A stretch of DNA of 64,000 bases from Paenibacillus taichungensis (GCF_003287275.1 NZ_QEVW01000017.1:1-64000); one strand, 5' to 3'. Shown: positions 25,008 through 35,400, counted from the stretch's first letter. Notes: generated by a model from the letters alone, not told the origin. A program made the numbers and translations.

Positions 25008-25703
25008 ATGCTGCGCAAAACGCATTTACCCACCTCCGGGTCATCTCGTAAAACTTCGGTACGTCCGCTGCTCAACTGGGCAGGTGTTGGAATTATAGCC
25101 AGCGTATCGGTCGTCTTCTTACTGGCGACCCTCGGAGAGTTACTGGGTAACGAAGTTATCCTTTCATTGGATGATCGTATCCAACAGTTGTTTTATCTAA
25201 ACTCGGATTCACGTCTTTATCTGCTGCCTTTCATTTCATTCATTACTGCGCTCGGTTCTTTCAGACTTTCTGCCATCGCAGCTATCGGTTTTTCAATTCT
25301 TTTCTTGTGGCAGCGTCGTCCACGTTTCCTCATATATGGTTATGCGTTACTCAGCAGTTTTGCCATGATGTGGATCCTCAACACCTTATTGAAGGAAATA
25401 TTCAGGCGCAGTAGACCTGATCTGGAACATCTGCTCGTTGTTCACGGATATAGTTTTCCAAGTGGTCATGCGATGATCTCGATGGGGTTTTATGGCATGC
25501 TCTTTGTCATCTGGGCGATTGAACGACATCAACGTATGTCTGGAGTTGCACTGCCTGTCCTTTGCGGAATCACATTTATATTCCTGGTCGGCCTCAGCCG
25601 TATCATGCTGGGTGTACATTTTCCAACCGACGTTTTCACCGGATTTGCTGCCGGACTGGCTTGGATCTTCTGTATGATTAAAGGGATTCGACGTTCCGTC
25701 TGA
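25008..25703 (+). CDS. PAP2 family membrane phosphatase
   Basis: 231 residues with about six membrane helices and the three acid-phosphatase motifs: KEIFRRSRP, SFPSGHAM and SRIMLGVHFPTD. Such proteins dephosphorylate membrane lipids such as undecaprenyl pyrophosphate or phosphatidate; the substrate cannot be decided here. AAGGAG lies 11 bases before the ATG. It is the first of four co-oriented small membrane or stress genes and has a SigB-like promoter. Confidence 0.88.
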   Translation: MLRKTHLPTSGSSRKTSVRPLLNWAGVGIIASVSVVFLLATLGELLGNEVILSLDDRIQQLFYLNSDSRLYLLPFISFITALGSFRLSAIAAIGFSILFLWQRRPRFLIYGYALLSSFAMMWILNTLLKEIFRRSRPDLEHLLVVHGYSFPSGHAMISMGFYGMLFVIWAIERHQRMSGVALPVLCGITFIFLVGLSRIMLGVHFPTDVFTGFAAGLAWIFCMIKGIRRSV

Positions 25704-25749
25704 ATTGCACTATCCTATAATTTCCAGTATGGATCTCTTTACATTGATT

Positions 25750-25775
25750 GTTTCACCTGGAAGCACGGCGTTTAT
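25750..25775 (+). promoter_or_regulatory. candidate SigB promoter of the GlsB-like gene
   Basis: GTTTCA (25750-25755), a 14-bp spacer and GTTTAT (25770-25775). The -35 is identical to that of rsbV; the -10 is weaker. It lies about 60 bases before the ATG at 25837. Confidence 0.6.
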
Positions 25776-25836
25776 ATACGAAGTAAGCAAACGCGAACAG
25801 ACACCATCCTACATTAAGCATAAGGAGGCGGTTGTT

Positions 25837-26094
25837 ATGTGGGGTATCATTATCAGCATTGTGATGGCAGTCATTATCGGTGTAATCGGTGATGCACTTG
25901 CCGGTCATAACATGCCTGGAGGAATCATCGGTGCAATGGTTGCCGGATTTGCCGGAGCCTGGCTGGGAGCACTCTTGCTTGGTAACTGGGGACCGGTCAT
26001 CGGTAACTTTGCCGTAATTCCTGCCATCATTGGAACAGCAGTCTTTGTCTTTTTGCTGGGGCTTGTGTCCAGACTGTTCAGACAGGCTGCCTGA
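25837..26094 (+). CDS. GlsB/YeaQ/YmgE family stress membrane protein
   Basis: 85 residues with three short Gly-rich membrane helices, including GVIGDALAGHNMPGGIIGAMVAGFAGAW-like family content. Members are stress-induced small membrane proteins of unclear mechanism. The ATG at 25837 has AAGGAGG seven to eight bases upstream; the reading frame upstream to 25705 holds the SigB-type promoter, so it is not coding. Confidence 0.85.
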   Translation: MWGIIISIVMAVIIGVIGDALAGHNMPGGIIGAMVAGFAGAWLGALLLGNWGPVIGNFAVIPAIIGTAVFVFLLGLVSRLFRQAA

Positions 26095-26159
26095 TCGGTC
26101 CAACAAGGTGTTCGTTGTTTCGTATCCGTTTCTTAAATTTGAAGAAGGAGTGATTTGAC

Positions 26160-26567
26160 ATGAATAAAGCAGAAGAACAATATCCTGTACAAAGCGGTTC
26201 CACTTTGGCAAAAGGAATTTTCATCGGAGGTTTGCTGGGAGCAGCTGCAGCACTACTTTTTGCCCCTAAACCAGGACGCGAATTGCGTGGTGATCTTTCC
26301 GAGAAGGTGGGCATCGTTACAGATCGCACAAAAGAAGTTGCAGCAGTTGTTGGTGATAAAGCTTCCGAACTGGCTAAAACGGTCTCTTCCAAAACTTCTG
26401 ATATTGCAAAAACGGTAAACCAAGGACGCAATGACGTTATGGACTCCGTGAGAAAGGCTTCCGCTGACGTGGCCAATGAGGCTTCTAAAGCTTCAGAAGA
26501 AGTGGCTGCTGCTTCCGTAGAAGCCAAGGAAGATGCACGTAAAGAAATAAACTCGACCAGCCTGTAA
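26160..26567 (+). CDS. YtxH domain-containing general stress protein
   Basis: 135 residues. It has one N-terminal membrane helix (about 17-38) with the YtxH signature AKGIFIGGLLGAAAALLFAPKPGRELR, then a long Lys/Ala/Glu helix resembling apolipoprotein- or LEA-like repeats (SSKTSDIAKTVNQG). B. subtilis YtxH is controlled by SigB. AAGGAG lies about ten bases before the ATG. It lies 65 bp after the GlsB-like gene without a terminator between them, so it probably shares that SigB-type promoter. Confidence 0.85.
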   Translation: MNKAEEQYPVQSGSTLAKGIFIGGLLGAAAALLFAPKPGRELRGDLSEKVGIVTDRTKEVAAVVGDKASELAKTVSSKTSDIAKTVNQGRNDVMDSVRKASADVANEASKASEEVAAASVEAKEDARKEINSTSL

Positions 26568-26587
26568 GGCTTATTGATCGAGTGACC

Positions 26588-26616
26588 AATAGCCAGCTGT
26601 ATTCCAGCTGGCTATT
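26588..26616 (+). terminator. terminator after the YtxH gene
   Basis: AATAGCCAGCTG pairs with CAGCTGGCTATT over a four-base loop and is followed by a T-run. It separates YtxH from the DUF5665 gene, which must be read by leak-through or a promoter not recognised. Confidence 0.8.
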
Positions 26617-26649
26617 TTTTATCCACGGTGAGATTAAAGGAGGAAGAAC

Positions 26650-27015
26650 ATGAGTAAAATCACAATGAACGGCAATACGCCCATTACCGGGTCAAAACCC
26701 GCACAACAGTATGATACCAGCGAACACCCTTTTGAATTGCGTCATGAAGTCAAACGTCTGAACACACGGCTGGATCAGATTGCAGACAGTCTGGAAAAAT
26801 CTCAAATCAAGGATATTATCGAAAACTATAGCAGTCCCAAAAAACGTATCATTACCAACTTCACCGCTGGTATGGCACGTGGTCTGGGTCTGACGGTAGG
26901 AACCTTTGTCGTTCTTGGTCTGCTCGCTTTTATTCTCAGTCAATTCGTAAACATGCCAATTGTGGGACAATATATTGCTGACTTACTGGGATACATTGAA
27001 GATTACAAAAAATAA
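26650..27015 (+). CDS. DUF5665 domain protein
   Basis: 121 residues. A soluble helical N-terminal part (FELRHEVKRLNTRLDQIADSL) is followed by GMARGLGLTVGTFVVLG and a single membrane helix (about 78-100). It matches the DUF5665 family, common next to stress membrane proteins, function unknown. AAAGGAGGAAG lies close before the ATG. It is the last gene of the plus-strand set, converging with corA. Confidence 0.78.
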   Translation: MSKITMNGNTPITGSKPAQQYDTSEHPFELRHEVKRLNTRLDQIADSLEKSQIKDIIENYSSPKKRIITNFTAGMARGLGLTVGTFVVLGLLAFILSQFVNMPIVGQYIADLLGYIEDYKK

Positions 27016-27040
27016 AAAGCACAGGGTGAGGTTTGCAAAG

Positions 27041-28069
27041 TCAGCGCCTTCGTTTGCCATTGTCACGCTTCTCTGTTTCTTTGGCCGACGGCTGAGAGGA
27101 CTTCACTTTGAGCAGATCCCCTGTCCAACCTTTCATCATCATCCATACATACATGCCGATCATGCTAATGATTATGAGTGCAAGGACGAGTACAACACCC
27201 CATGTTTTGTTGATCCAAGGCAAATTTTCGAAGTTCATTCCCCAGATGGCTCCTGCAGCCGTTGCGGGTGTGAATACAGAGGTTACAAGGGTCAGCGTCT
27301 TCATAATCTCATTGCCCCGCACTCCTGAAATGGCATTATCAATGGAGATCAGTGTATCAATCTCTGTCTCATAATGTTTGAACAAACGCTCCATCCGTTC
27401 GATCCGGTGCTGAAGCTGCTGGAAAAAGCGATTCTCTTTCATTTCATCCAGATAGGCTTCCCTGGCGGCAGCCATCAACTCGGAATACGGAATGAACAGG
27501 TTGCTCCAATACAACAGCTCAAATCTGGCCGCAAGTATCTGATCCATCAACGTGCGAGCATTGCGGGATTCCATCGTCCGCTCCAATTCCCTCAGATTCA
27601 TCTCAAAATGATCCATACCTACATGGTAATAATGCAATATTGCGCGAAAGAGCACAAACATGCCGTCCCTTGCTTCACTGCATTGTTGTAACATGGCTGC
27701 ACGTTCGCCTGTATTCATAATACCTCTGGTATTGTCGTCTACATTCAGGGTAACCAGTCTTTCTTGATCTACATAGAAAAACATCTGATTATCTTTACGT
27801 TGATCGTTTCTTTCATTTTTGACCGCATATAATAATGACCCGAATATCACGGGCGCCGTTCCGTTTATGAAGCGGACGGACAGGTAGTTGGACTCTACCT
27901 CTGGTATTTTGTGAAGCCAGTACTGCATTTCCGGAAATGCGCTCGTTAGTTCCTCCAAGGCATCAGCCATACTCTCCTGATCAGGTGCCACCCAATCCCA
28001 CCATTCCCAATGGTCCGAGTATGTAAGTTTTTCCCGACGCGCTTCCAGCTTGACTTTATCCACAATCAC
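27041..28069 (-). CDS. corA: CorA family metal ion transporter
   Basis: About 342 residues. A soluble N-terminal funnel domain is followed by a long helix and two C-terminal membrane helices; the pore signature GMN is present in GAIWGMNFENLPW, at the end of the first helix. CorA proteins carry Mg2+ (sometimes Co2+/Ni2+) or, in some groups, export Zn2+. A basic Lys/Arg tail ends the protein. The start is uncertain: the GTG at 28069 has AGGAG nine bases upstream, while ATGs at 28087 and 28075 are poorly placed. Confidence 0.85.
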   Translation of the reverse strand: MIVDKVKLEARREKLTYSDHWEWWDWVAPDQESMADALEELTSAFPEMQYWLHKIPEVESNYLSVRFINGTAPVIFGSLLYAVKNERNDQRKDNQMFFYVDQERLVTLNVDDNTRGIMNTGERAAMLQQCSEARDGMFVLFRAILHYYHVGMDHFEMNLRELERTMESRNARTLMDQILAARFELLYWSNLFIPYSELMAAAREAYLDEMKENRFFQQLQHRIERMERLFKHYETEIDTLISIDNAISGVRGNEIMKTLTLVTSVFTPATAAGAIWGMNFENLPWINKTWGVVLVLALIIISMIGMYVWMMMKGWTGDLLKVKSSQPSAKETEKRDNGKRRR

Positions 28070-28118
28070 AAACATCCACTCCTGCATTCATACTGTTCAT
28101 TATAAAATCATTGATCCA

Positions 28119-28160
28119 AAAAAGGACACGTATGCATTCCATTGGAATCACGTGTCCTTC
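28119..28160 (-). terminator. terminator of the rsbVW-sigB operon
   Basis: GGACACGT pairs exactly with ACGTGTCC, followed on the minus strand by six T's, about 40 bases past the sigB stop. Confidence 0.85.
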
Positions 28161-28196
28161 TCTATGCCGTGCTCAATATCGTCACCGATCTACATC

Positions 28197-28970
28197 TCAT
28201 AATAATGAGGCATTCGACATAATCTGTTTTAATTTCTCAGTGGCTCGCTTCTGGATACGGGATACACTCATTTGGGAGACTCCCAATTTTTGAGCAATTG
28301 CCCGTTGCGACTGACCATCCTGAAATGCCAAAATAAGCACTTTTTGTTCCTGTTCCTTCAATTGTCCCAATGCCTGCTGCAAGTCCATCCGCTTCTCAAC
28401 CGAATCGAAGTCATTCACATCAGAACTGATCAGTTCGCCTAAAGTGGCTGCACTCTCATCCTGTGATAGTGGAGAATCCAGTGACACATAGTGATAACAT
28501 TCCCGACCAGCCAAGACTTCGATGGTTTCTTCAGGGGTTAAGTCCAGATATTCAGCAATCTCGTTCACACCTGGTGAACGCTCCAGCTTCACTGTTAATT
28601 CATCGATAGCATGCTGGACAAGTGCTCCCTTTTCCTTAATTCTACGGGGCACCTGAATGTACCAGGACTTGTCCCTTAAATAATTCTTCATATGACCGAT
28701 CATGCTCTTCATGGCATAAGGTTCAAACGGAATACCCAGATTGATATCGTATTGCTTAAGCAAACGAATTAGGGCCATCTGCCCGGTCTGATACAAATCC
28801 TCATACAGATCGGGTCGATTCCGAGCAATTTTACCCGCTGCCATCTTCACCATCGGTTCATATTTGCGGATAAGAACTGTTGCAATTTCGTTATCCTGGG
28901 TTTGCTGGTATTCCCAGATCAAACCTATTGCTTCAGACATGGACTCTGGGGGAGTCACTTTTTCATTCAT
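28197..28970 (-). CDS. sigB: general stress sigma factor SigB
   Basis: 257 residues of the SigB/SigF group. Region 2 appears in EDLYQTGQMALIRLLKQYD and FEPYAMKSMIGHMKNYLRDKSW; region 3 in WYIQVPRRIKEKG and VNEIAEYLDLTPEE; region 4.2 in QSQRAIAQKLGVSQMSVSRIQ. Its rsbV-rsbW neighbours identify it as SigB rather than the sporulation factor SigF. Its ATG overlaps the rsbW stop by 4 bp (ATGA), coupling their translation. It directs the general stress regulon. Confidence 0.9.
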   Translation of the reverse strand: MNEKVTPPESMSEAIGLIWEYQQTQDNEIATVLIRKYEPMVKMAAGKIARNRPDLYEDLYQTGQMALIRLLKQYDINLGIPFEPYAMKSMIGHMKNYLRDKSWYIQVPRRIKEKGALVQHAIDELTVKLERSPGVNEIAEYLDLTPEETIEVLAGRECYHYVSLDSPLSQDESAATLGELISSDVNDFDSVEKRMDLQQALGQLKEQEQKVLILAFQDGQSQRAIAQKLGVSQMSVSRIQKRATEKLKQIMSNASLL

Positions 28971-29419
28971 ACTTTCTCCTCACTTCTTGCAAGACGTTTT
29001 ACGAGTACTACTTTCGTACCTTTGCCCGTCTCACTTTCCACACTGACATCGTCCATCAGAGCTTGCATCAGGTAGAAACCAAGTCCACCGATTTGGGCAT
29101 CTGTCAGCTCTTTGTCGTGAAGGCCTGCACGGGATACCGCGGGATTAATGTTCTCGAAGCTGGCTCCTTCATCTTTGACGGTAATAGCCAGCGTGTCATT
29201 ATCCACTTCGAACACAACCTCGACCATGCCGCCTTCGTGTGAGTAAGCATACAGTACAGAGTTATTACAGGCTTCGGATACAGCAACCTTCATATCCTCA
29301 ATGTCCTCATAAGAAAATCCCATTTTGGACGCAACACCATAAAGATTGAGTCTTACAATATCAACGTAATCAGCTGTCGCCGGTAAATTAAGGGTGACTC
29401 TTTGAACTTCTGCATTCAT
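28967..29419 (-). CDS. rsbW: anti-sigma factor / serine kinase RsbW
   Basis: 150 residues of the GHKL fold: N-box in DMKVAVSEACNNSVLYAY, G1 box ITVKDEG and a G2 region GGLGFYLMQALMDDV. RsbW binds and silences SigB and phosphorylates RsbV on Ser. It lies 18 bp after rsbV and overlaps sigB. AAAGGA precedes the ATG. Confidence 0.92.
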   Translation of the reverse strand: MNAEVQRVTLNLPATADYVDIVRLNLYGVASKMGFSYEDIEDMKVAVSEACNNSVLYAYSHEGGMVEVVFEVDNDTLAITVKDEGASFENINPAVSRAGLHDKELTDAQIGGLGFYLMQALMDDVSVESETGKGTKVVLVKRLARSEEKV

Positions 29420-29437
29420 TCCTTTTTCGATCCTTTC

Positions 29438-29776
29438 CTATTGGGAATTCTTCTGTGAGACAAAGAATTTGGCAATACCCGTCATATCAAAAAGTTTCTG
29501 AATTTGCGCAGGAACTTCCTGTACTTCAAAGCGAGCTTCCATTCCATGCCGTGCTTTCAGAACAGATAACAGGATACCAATCCCTGTACTATCGATGTAC
29601 TTCAAGTCTTGCATGTTAATGATCAAATCTTGTTCCTTGTTGTCCACAAGCGGCTCCATTACCAAACGGAATTCAGGAGCAACTGACAAATCCAGTTCGC
29701 CAGTCAGATACACCGTGCACACGCCGTCATGTGTTTCTGTTCTTGCATTGAATTTTTCATTCTTATTTGTATTCAT
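29438..29776 (-). CDS. rsbV: anti-sigma factor antagonist RsbV
   Basis: 112-residue STAS protein. The phosphorylated serine is expected in the motif YIDSTGIGILLSVL (Ser about residue 58). Unphosphorylated RsbV pulls RsbW off SigB; the PP2C phosphatase encoded at 36215-37384 is the likely activator. First gene of rsbV-rsbW-sigB, behind a SigB-type promoter. AGGAGAGAG lies before the ATG. Confidence 0.92.
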   Translation of the reverse strand: MNTNKNEKFNARTETHDGVCTVYLTGELDLSVAPEFRLVMEPLVDNKEQDLIINMQDLKYIDSTGIGILLSVLKARHGMEARFEVQEVPAQIQKLFDMTGIAKFFVSQKNSQ

Positions 29777-29814
29777 TAGACATCTCTCTCCTGATCAATG
29801 GTTTCTTTACCTAA

Positions 29815-29840
29815 TAACCCATCTACAGCACATATGAAAC
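29815..29840 (-). promoter_or_regulatory. SigB promoter of rsbV-rsbW-sigB
   Basis: On the minus strand there is GTTTCA (29835-29840), a 14-bp spacer and GGGTTA (29815-29820), close to the B. subtilis SigB consensus (GTTTAA, 12-14 bp, GGGTAT). It implies positive autoregulation of the operon. Confidence 0.75.
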
Positions 29841-29862
29841 AGTAATCGAATTAGCAAATATT

Positions 29863-31539
29863 TCAATTGGCCTGATTTATGGCTGATGCGTTGGTTTTGA
29901 ACCCTTGCCTTTCTTCCTGAAATCGGGACAACTTCTGTTTCACATTGCCGATTTTCACAGGTTTACTGATGTAATCGTCCATACCGACAGTGGAACATCG
30001 CTGCTGAATACCATCCATGACATTAGCGGTCATTGCTACAATAACCGGCTGCTGGTCTTGAGGAAGGCTCTCACGAATTCTGCGAGTACACTCCAATCCA
30101 TCCATCACGGGCATTTGCAAATCCATAAATATATAATCATAGTTACGGTTCGCCAAAACCATCTCCAGCGCCGTCTTGCCATCTTCGGCGATATCTGCGA
30201 CGAGTCCAAGCTTGCCCAGCATAATAGACATTAGTTTCTGATTAATAGGGTGATCATCAACGATTAATACGCTTGGATGCATTTCATAATTTTTTTTAAT
30301 GTCCGTAAGCTGATCTTCCCCCATACCTGTCGTCAGCTCAGTCTCAACATACCGCTGCGCCTGAATGGTAAATACAAACGTAGCACCACGCATCTCCGAC
30401 GTATCCAGATATATCTTGCCACCCATCATTTCAACGAGCGTTTTGCATATAGCAAGCCCCAGTCCGGTTCCACCATACTTACGCGTCATGGATGTATCCA
30501 GTTGGGAAAACGGCTGGAATAGACGATCTACTTTGTCTGGCGCTATACCTATTCCTGTATCTTTTACAGCAAACTCCAGCGTCATTCGTCCGTCTTTTTC
30601 CTCATTAACGGATACGATTAGATACACGCCACCGTGGTCCGTGAACTTGATGGCATTGGCAATCAGATTCAATAAAACCTGGCGCAGCCTTGCCATATCT
30701 CCATAGATCAGTTCGGGTACCGAATCTTCCAGGAAATATTCCAGCTCAATATTCTTTTTGCCAGCTTCAACCGCGAAGAGTCTCAGTACTTCACGAATGC
30801 AGGAAACAAGTTCGAACGGATGCTCTTCCAGCTCCATTTTGCCGGATTCCATCTTGGTGAAATCAAGGATATCGTTAATCACGGTAACGAGTGCATCGGC
30901 ACTGCGACGTACAATGTCCGCGTATTCCTTCTGATCTTCTTTCAGATCCGTTTCCATCAACAGATCAACCATACCGATAACGCCATTCATCGGCGTACGA
31001 ATCTCATGACTCATCATGGCAAGAAACTCGGTCTTCGCGTTTGCAGCAATTTCCGCTTCCTCTTTGGCCTGAACGAGCTGCTGGTTCATTTTCTCCAATT
31101 CCTGTGTCTTCTGATGCAGCAGCATCGTCTGTGTTTTCAAACGTTTATTCGTGATAAACATTTCTACAAAGCCCTCGATTTTGGATTTCAAAATCTGAGG
31201 GATAAACGGCTTGACCATATAATCAATGGCCCCTGCGGAATAACCTGCAAATAAGTGCTCTGCTTCTCTGCTATTTGCAGAGATGAAGATGATCGGCACG
31301 TCTTTGGACTTGTCACGCGCCTTGATTAGTTTTGCTGTCTCAATTCCGTCCATGCCAGGCATCTGCACATCCAGTACAATGACCGCAAATTCGTCTTTCA
31401 GCAAACAGCGAAGTGCCTCTTCCCCGGAGGTTGCCTTGACGAGCTTGTACTGTTCCGATTCCAGAACCGCTTCGAGAGCGAGCAGGTTCTCGGGGCGGTC
31501 ATCTACCAATAATATGTGGATTGGTTCATTGAGCCCCAT
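29863..31539 (-). CDS. soluble hybrid histidine kinase (REC-HisKA-HATPase-REC)
   Basis: 558 residues with no membrane segment. The order is: receiver 1 (about 8-125, phosphoacceptor D57 in VLDVQMPGMDG), coiled linker, HisKA with H178 in MMSHEIRTPMNG, HATPase (~280-395; N-box NLIANAIKFT, DTGIGI, GGTGLGL), and receiver 2 (~424-540, D473 in MDLQMPVMDG). An N-terminal receiver feeding a kinase suggests it takes phosphate from the upstream hybrid kinase or phosphorelay. It lies 16 bp after the CheR-like gene and before rsbV, so is likely part of SigB control. Confidence 0.87.
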   Translation of the reverse strand: MGLNEPIHILLVDDRPENLLALEAVLESEQYKLVKATSGEEALRCLLKDEFAVIVLDVQMPGMDGIETAKLIKARDKSKDVPIIFISANSREAEHLFAGYSAGAIDYMVKPFIPQILKSKIEGFVEMFITNKRLKTQTMLLHQKTQELEKMNQQLVQAKEEAEIAANAKTEFLAMMSHEIRTPMNGVIGMVDLLMETDLKEDQKEYADIVRRSADALVTVINDILDFTKMESGKMELEEHPFELVSCIREVLRLFAVEAGKKNIELEYFLEDSVPELIYGDMARLRQVLLNLIANAIKFTDHGGVYLIVSVNEEKDGRMTLEFAVKDTGIGIAPDKVDRLFQPFSQLDTSMTRKYGGTGLGLAICKTLVEMMGGKIYLDTSEMRGATFVFTIQAQRYVETELTTGMGEDQLTDIKKNYEMHPSVLIVDDHPINQKLMSIMLGKLGLVADIAEDGKTALEMVLANRNYDYIFMDLQMPVMDGLECTRRIRESLPQDQQPVIVAMTANVMDGIQQRCSTVGMDDYISKPVKIGNVKQKLSRFQEERQGFKTNASAINQAN

Positions 31540-31555
31540 GACTAAGCCTAACCCC

Positions 31556-32428
31556 CTATTTAATCTTCCGGTATATTTTTTCCGTCCGGTCTAACGGCTC
31601 GTAGGCATCGCTGTATTCCGTAAAATGTATCGATTCTTTGGACCCCAGAACAAGGATGCCGAAGTGGCTCAAGCTTTCATGGAAAAGTCCATGTACATGG
31701 TTCCGCAGTTCATCATTGAAATAAATCATGACATTGCGGCAAAAGATCACATTAAACTCGTTAAATGACCGGTCTGTTGCCAAGTTATGTTCGGCAAAAA
31801 TAATATTTTTCCGTAGATAAGGATGAAATATAACGGAATTATATTTCGCGGTGTAATATTCCGAAAATGCGCGGGTGCCCCCGGCTTCCAGATAATTAGT
31901 AGTATATAATTTCATTTTCTCAATGCCATATACGCCTTCCTTGGCCTGCTGCAATGAGCGATCATTCATATCTGTTGCATATATTCTTGCCTTGTCATAA
32001 AGTCCTTCCTCATGCAACATGATCGCCATGGAATAGACTTCTTCTCCTGTAGAACAGCCAGCATGCCATATCCGGATATATGGATAAGTTCTCAGTACAG
32101 GTATAATCTGTTCCCGGAAGAACCGAAACAAGGTTGGATCACGAAACATTTCCGTTACAGGGATGGACAAATTCTGTACAAAACGATCAAATACAGAACG
32201 GTCATGAAGCACCTTCTCCTGTAAACCGGAAATGGTCTTTAGCCCCTCGGCATGTACATAATGCCAGATTCTGCGTCTTAAAGATGGTAACGCGTAGTTC
32301 CTGAAATCATATCCATATAAACGGTGCATACCTTCCAACAGCAATTCGATCTCGATCAGTTCACGCTCTTCATCTTGCGGCATGCGGATCGATTCTGCCT
32401 CCGCCTCGGTAGGTTCCCACGGTGTCAT
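31556..32428 (-). CDS. rsbM: CheR-type methyltransferase, RsbM-like
   Basis: 290 residues. A CheR N-terminal helical domain (LRRRIWHYVHAEGLKTISGLQ) is followed by the SAM-binding domain with WHAGCSTGEEVYSMAIML and the VIFCRNVMIYF motif. CheR enzymes methylate glutamates of receptors. In B. cereus the CheR-like RsbM methylates the hybrid kinase RsbK and dampens SigB activation; gene order here is the same kind, and no cheB or chemotaxis genes lie nearby. The ATG at 32428 is preferred since GGAG lies seven bases upstream. Confidence 0.8.
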   Translation of the reverse strand: MTPWEPTEAEAESIRMPQDEERELIEIELLLEGMHRLYGYDFRNYALPSLRRRIWHYVHAEGLKTISGLQEKVLHDRSVFDRFVQNLSIPVTEMFRDPTLFRFFREQIIPVLRTYPYIRIWHAGCSTGEEVYSMAIMLHEEGLYDKARIYATDMNDRSLQQAKEGVYGIEKMKLYTTNYLEAGGTRAFSEYYTAKYNSVIFHPYLRKNIIFAEHNLATDRSFNEFNVIFCRNVMIYFNDELRNHVHGLFHESLSHFGILVLGSKESIHFTEYSDAYEPLDRTEKIYRKIK

Positions 32429-32498
32429 ATATTCTCTCCACTTCTTCATTTGTTACTTGCATATAGATGTATTGTCTTTCATTACCCAAACTATCGGG

Positions 32499-35400
32499 TT
32501 ACGAATACAGCCATACCCGCATTAAGGATAATAATTGATCCGTTTGGATCGGTTTTTTTACATAATCAGATGCTCCAGCCTCTATGCATTTGCCACGATC
32601 ATCTTTCATTGCTTTTGCAGTCAAGGCGATAATTGGCAATTTCTCGAATTTCGGAATCTGTCTGATCCGTGTCATCGCCTCATAACCGTCCATTTCCGGC
32701 ATCATCATGTCCATTAATACCAGATCGATTTCCGGGTTTTTATCCAATATCTCCAGAGCTTCACGGCCGTTCTCTGCAAAGGTGACATCCATGCGATAGC
32801 CTTCAAGTACACTTGAAAGGGCAAATACATTACGGATGTCGTCATCCACAAGCAGTATTTTCTTACCTTCAAACAAGGTTTCTTTATTATGCAGCTTCTG
32901 CAAAATTCGGCGCTTGTCTTCCGGCAGATTAGCTTCTACCCTATGCAAGAACAAGGTCGTCTCATCGAGCAGACGTTCAGGTGACTTCACGTCCTTGATT
33001 ATAATCGACTCCGCGTATTTGCGAAGTTTCATCTCTTCTTTGCTGTCCAGCTCTTTACCTGTGTAAATAATGATCGGCAGATCATTGAGATACTGATCAT
33101 CCCGAATCTGGTCAAGCAATTCAAATCCGGTCATATCTGTCAGCATCAAGTCCAGAACCATGCAGTCATAGCGTTGGCTGTGTAATTCATTCAAGGCCTC
33201 ACTGCCAGTGGACACTGCTGTGATAGCGACATCATCATGGCCAATCAGTTCAATAATTGCTTTCCGCTGTATTTCATCATCTTCCACAATCAATAGACGT
33301 TTCAATTGATTTTCCGTATAGGATTCGATATGCGAGAAAGCTTTATCCAGCGAATCTTTACTGGAAGGTTTTTTCAGATATGCAATGGCTCCCATCATCA
33401 AACCTTGTTTCATATCATCAATTACCGAAATAACATGTACCGGGATATGACGTGTCGCCGAGCTGCTTTTCAGTTCACCCAGTATTGCCCAGCCATCCAT
33501 GACAGGCAACTGAATATCGAGGATGATCGCATCCGGCAAATATTGACGGGCCATTTCGAGTCCTTTGTCTCCCTGAAGCGCCACAATAGCCTTAAATCCT
33601 CTGCCTCTCGCCATATCCATCAAAATGTGCGCAAAATTCACATCGTCCTCAATGATGAGGAGAATCTTGTCACCTTCCACTAGGTTCTCCTGATCATCCT
33701 CCAATTGTACAGGCACGGGTGAGTCGGATTGAGGCAGTTCCAAGAACGAACTGCTTTCCGGGTCAGGCGTAAGAACAGTCTGTCTGCCTGAACGCATCGT
33801 CCGTGAATCTCTTCCGGACTTTTCAACCTCAGAAGAAGCAGCGGCTTCTCTTGCCGCATCGTCCACCTGAACTTCCGCTTCGTGGTTATCCGGCAGGAAC
33901 AAGGTGAAGCAACTGCCCACACCTTCGGAAGACTCCACCTGAATGGCACCGCCAAGCAGGCGGGCAAGTTCGCGGCTTATGGACAATCCCAAGCCCGTTC
34001 CGCCATATTTGCGGCTGGTTGTACCGTCCACCTGCTGGAATGCTTCAAAGATCAGATCCGTTTTGTCCGATGGAATTCCAATCCCGGTATCCTTAACGGT
34101 AAAGCCTACATATTCCTGGTTCGTATTCAGGTACCCAGGAAGCTCTTCTGTTTTCATTTTCCGTCCAATCAGACTTACAGATCCCCGGTTGGTAAACTTG
34201 AACGCGTTCGACAACAGATTTCGCAAAATCTGTTTGACGCGGTGGCTGTCGGTATATACCCATTCCGGCAAATTGCTGTCGAACTCAATGTTCAGGTTAA
34301 GTTCTTTTTTATTCGCCATTGGGCCAAAGTTCTGTTGAACAAAGCTGGTCAGTTCTTCCATCCGCACCGTTTCATAATTGATATCCATTTTGCCCGCATC
34401 CACCTTGGACAGATCCAAAATTTCATCAATCATTTTCAGCAAATCCGCACCTGACATATAGATCGTCTGGGCATATTCCTGCTGTTTAACACTCAGGTTT
34501 CCATCCTTGTTCTCCGATAACAATTGGGACAGAATCAAAAGACTGTTAAGTGGTGTGCGCAATTCATGCGACATATTTGCCAAAAATTCCGACTTGTACT
34601 TGCTCGTCATCGACAATTGCATGGCTTGCTGTTCCAACTGTGTTTTGGTTTTCTCAATCTCGTCATTTTTCTCTTCCACTTCTCGCACCTGTTCTTCCAA
34701 TGCACGAGTCTTCGCAATTAGCTCGGTATTGAAGTGCTCCAACTCTTCCTGTTGACGCTGCAACAGCTCTTCAGAACGTTTGAGGGCTCCCGTCTGTTCT
34801 TCCAAATTCTCATTGGAACGGCGTAACTCCTCTTGTTGCGTCTGAAGCTCTTCAGATTGCACCTGCAATTCCTCAGTAAGCGCCTGGGATTCACGAAGCA
34901 GTTCCTCCACTCGCAAACGACGACGAACGTTATTGAGAATAACGCCCAAATTCATAATCAGCTGCGAGAACAACTGTGTATGCAAATTGGTAAACCCTTC
35001 AAACGATGCCAGTTCGACAACGCCAATCAGTTCATCTTCAAATACGACAGGATAGATCATCACACCAGAAGCACGCGATGATCCGGTTGCTGAACCGATG
35101 TTCACATAATCTTCTGGGGTTTTTTCGAGAATAATAGGCGTCATATCCAATGCGGCTTGTCCGATTAATCCCTCGCCGATCCGGTATACCTCTTTGCCAA
35201 CATCTTCATTCTCTTCAAACGCATAAGCACCATAACGTCTCAATTCATCCGGATGTTTCTCTTCATCGATCAGGTATACGACACCAAGTTGAGCTCCAAG
35301 TACAGGTGTGAATTCACTGATAAACATCTGCGAGATCTGACGAATCGACCCTATACCCCGCAACAACTCTGGAACTCTGGCAATGTTGGAACTCATCCAG

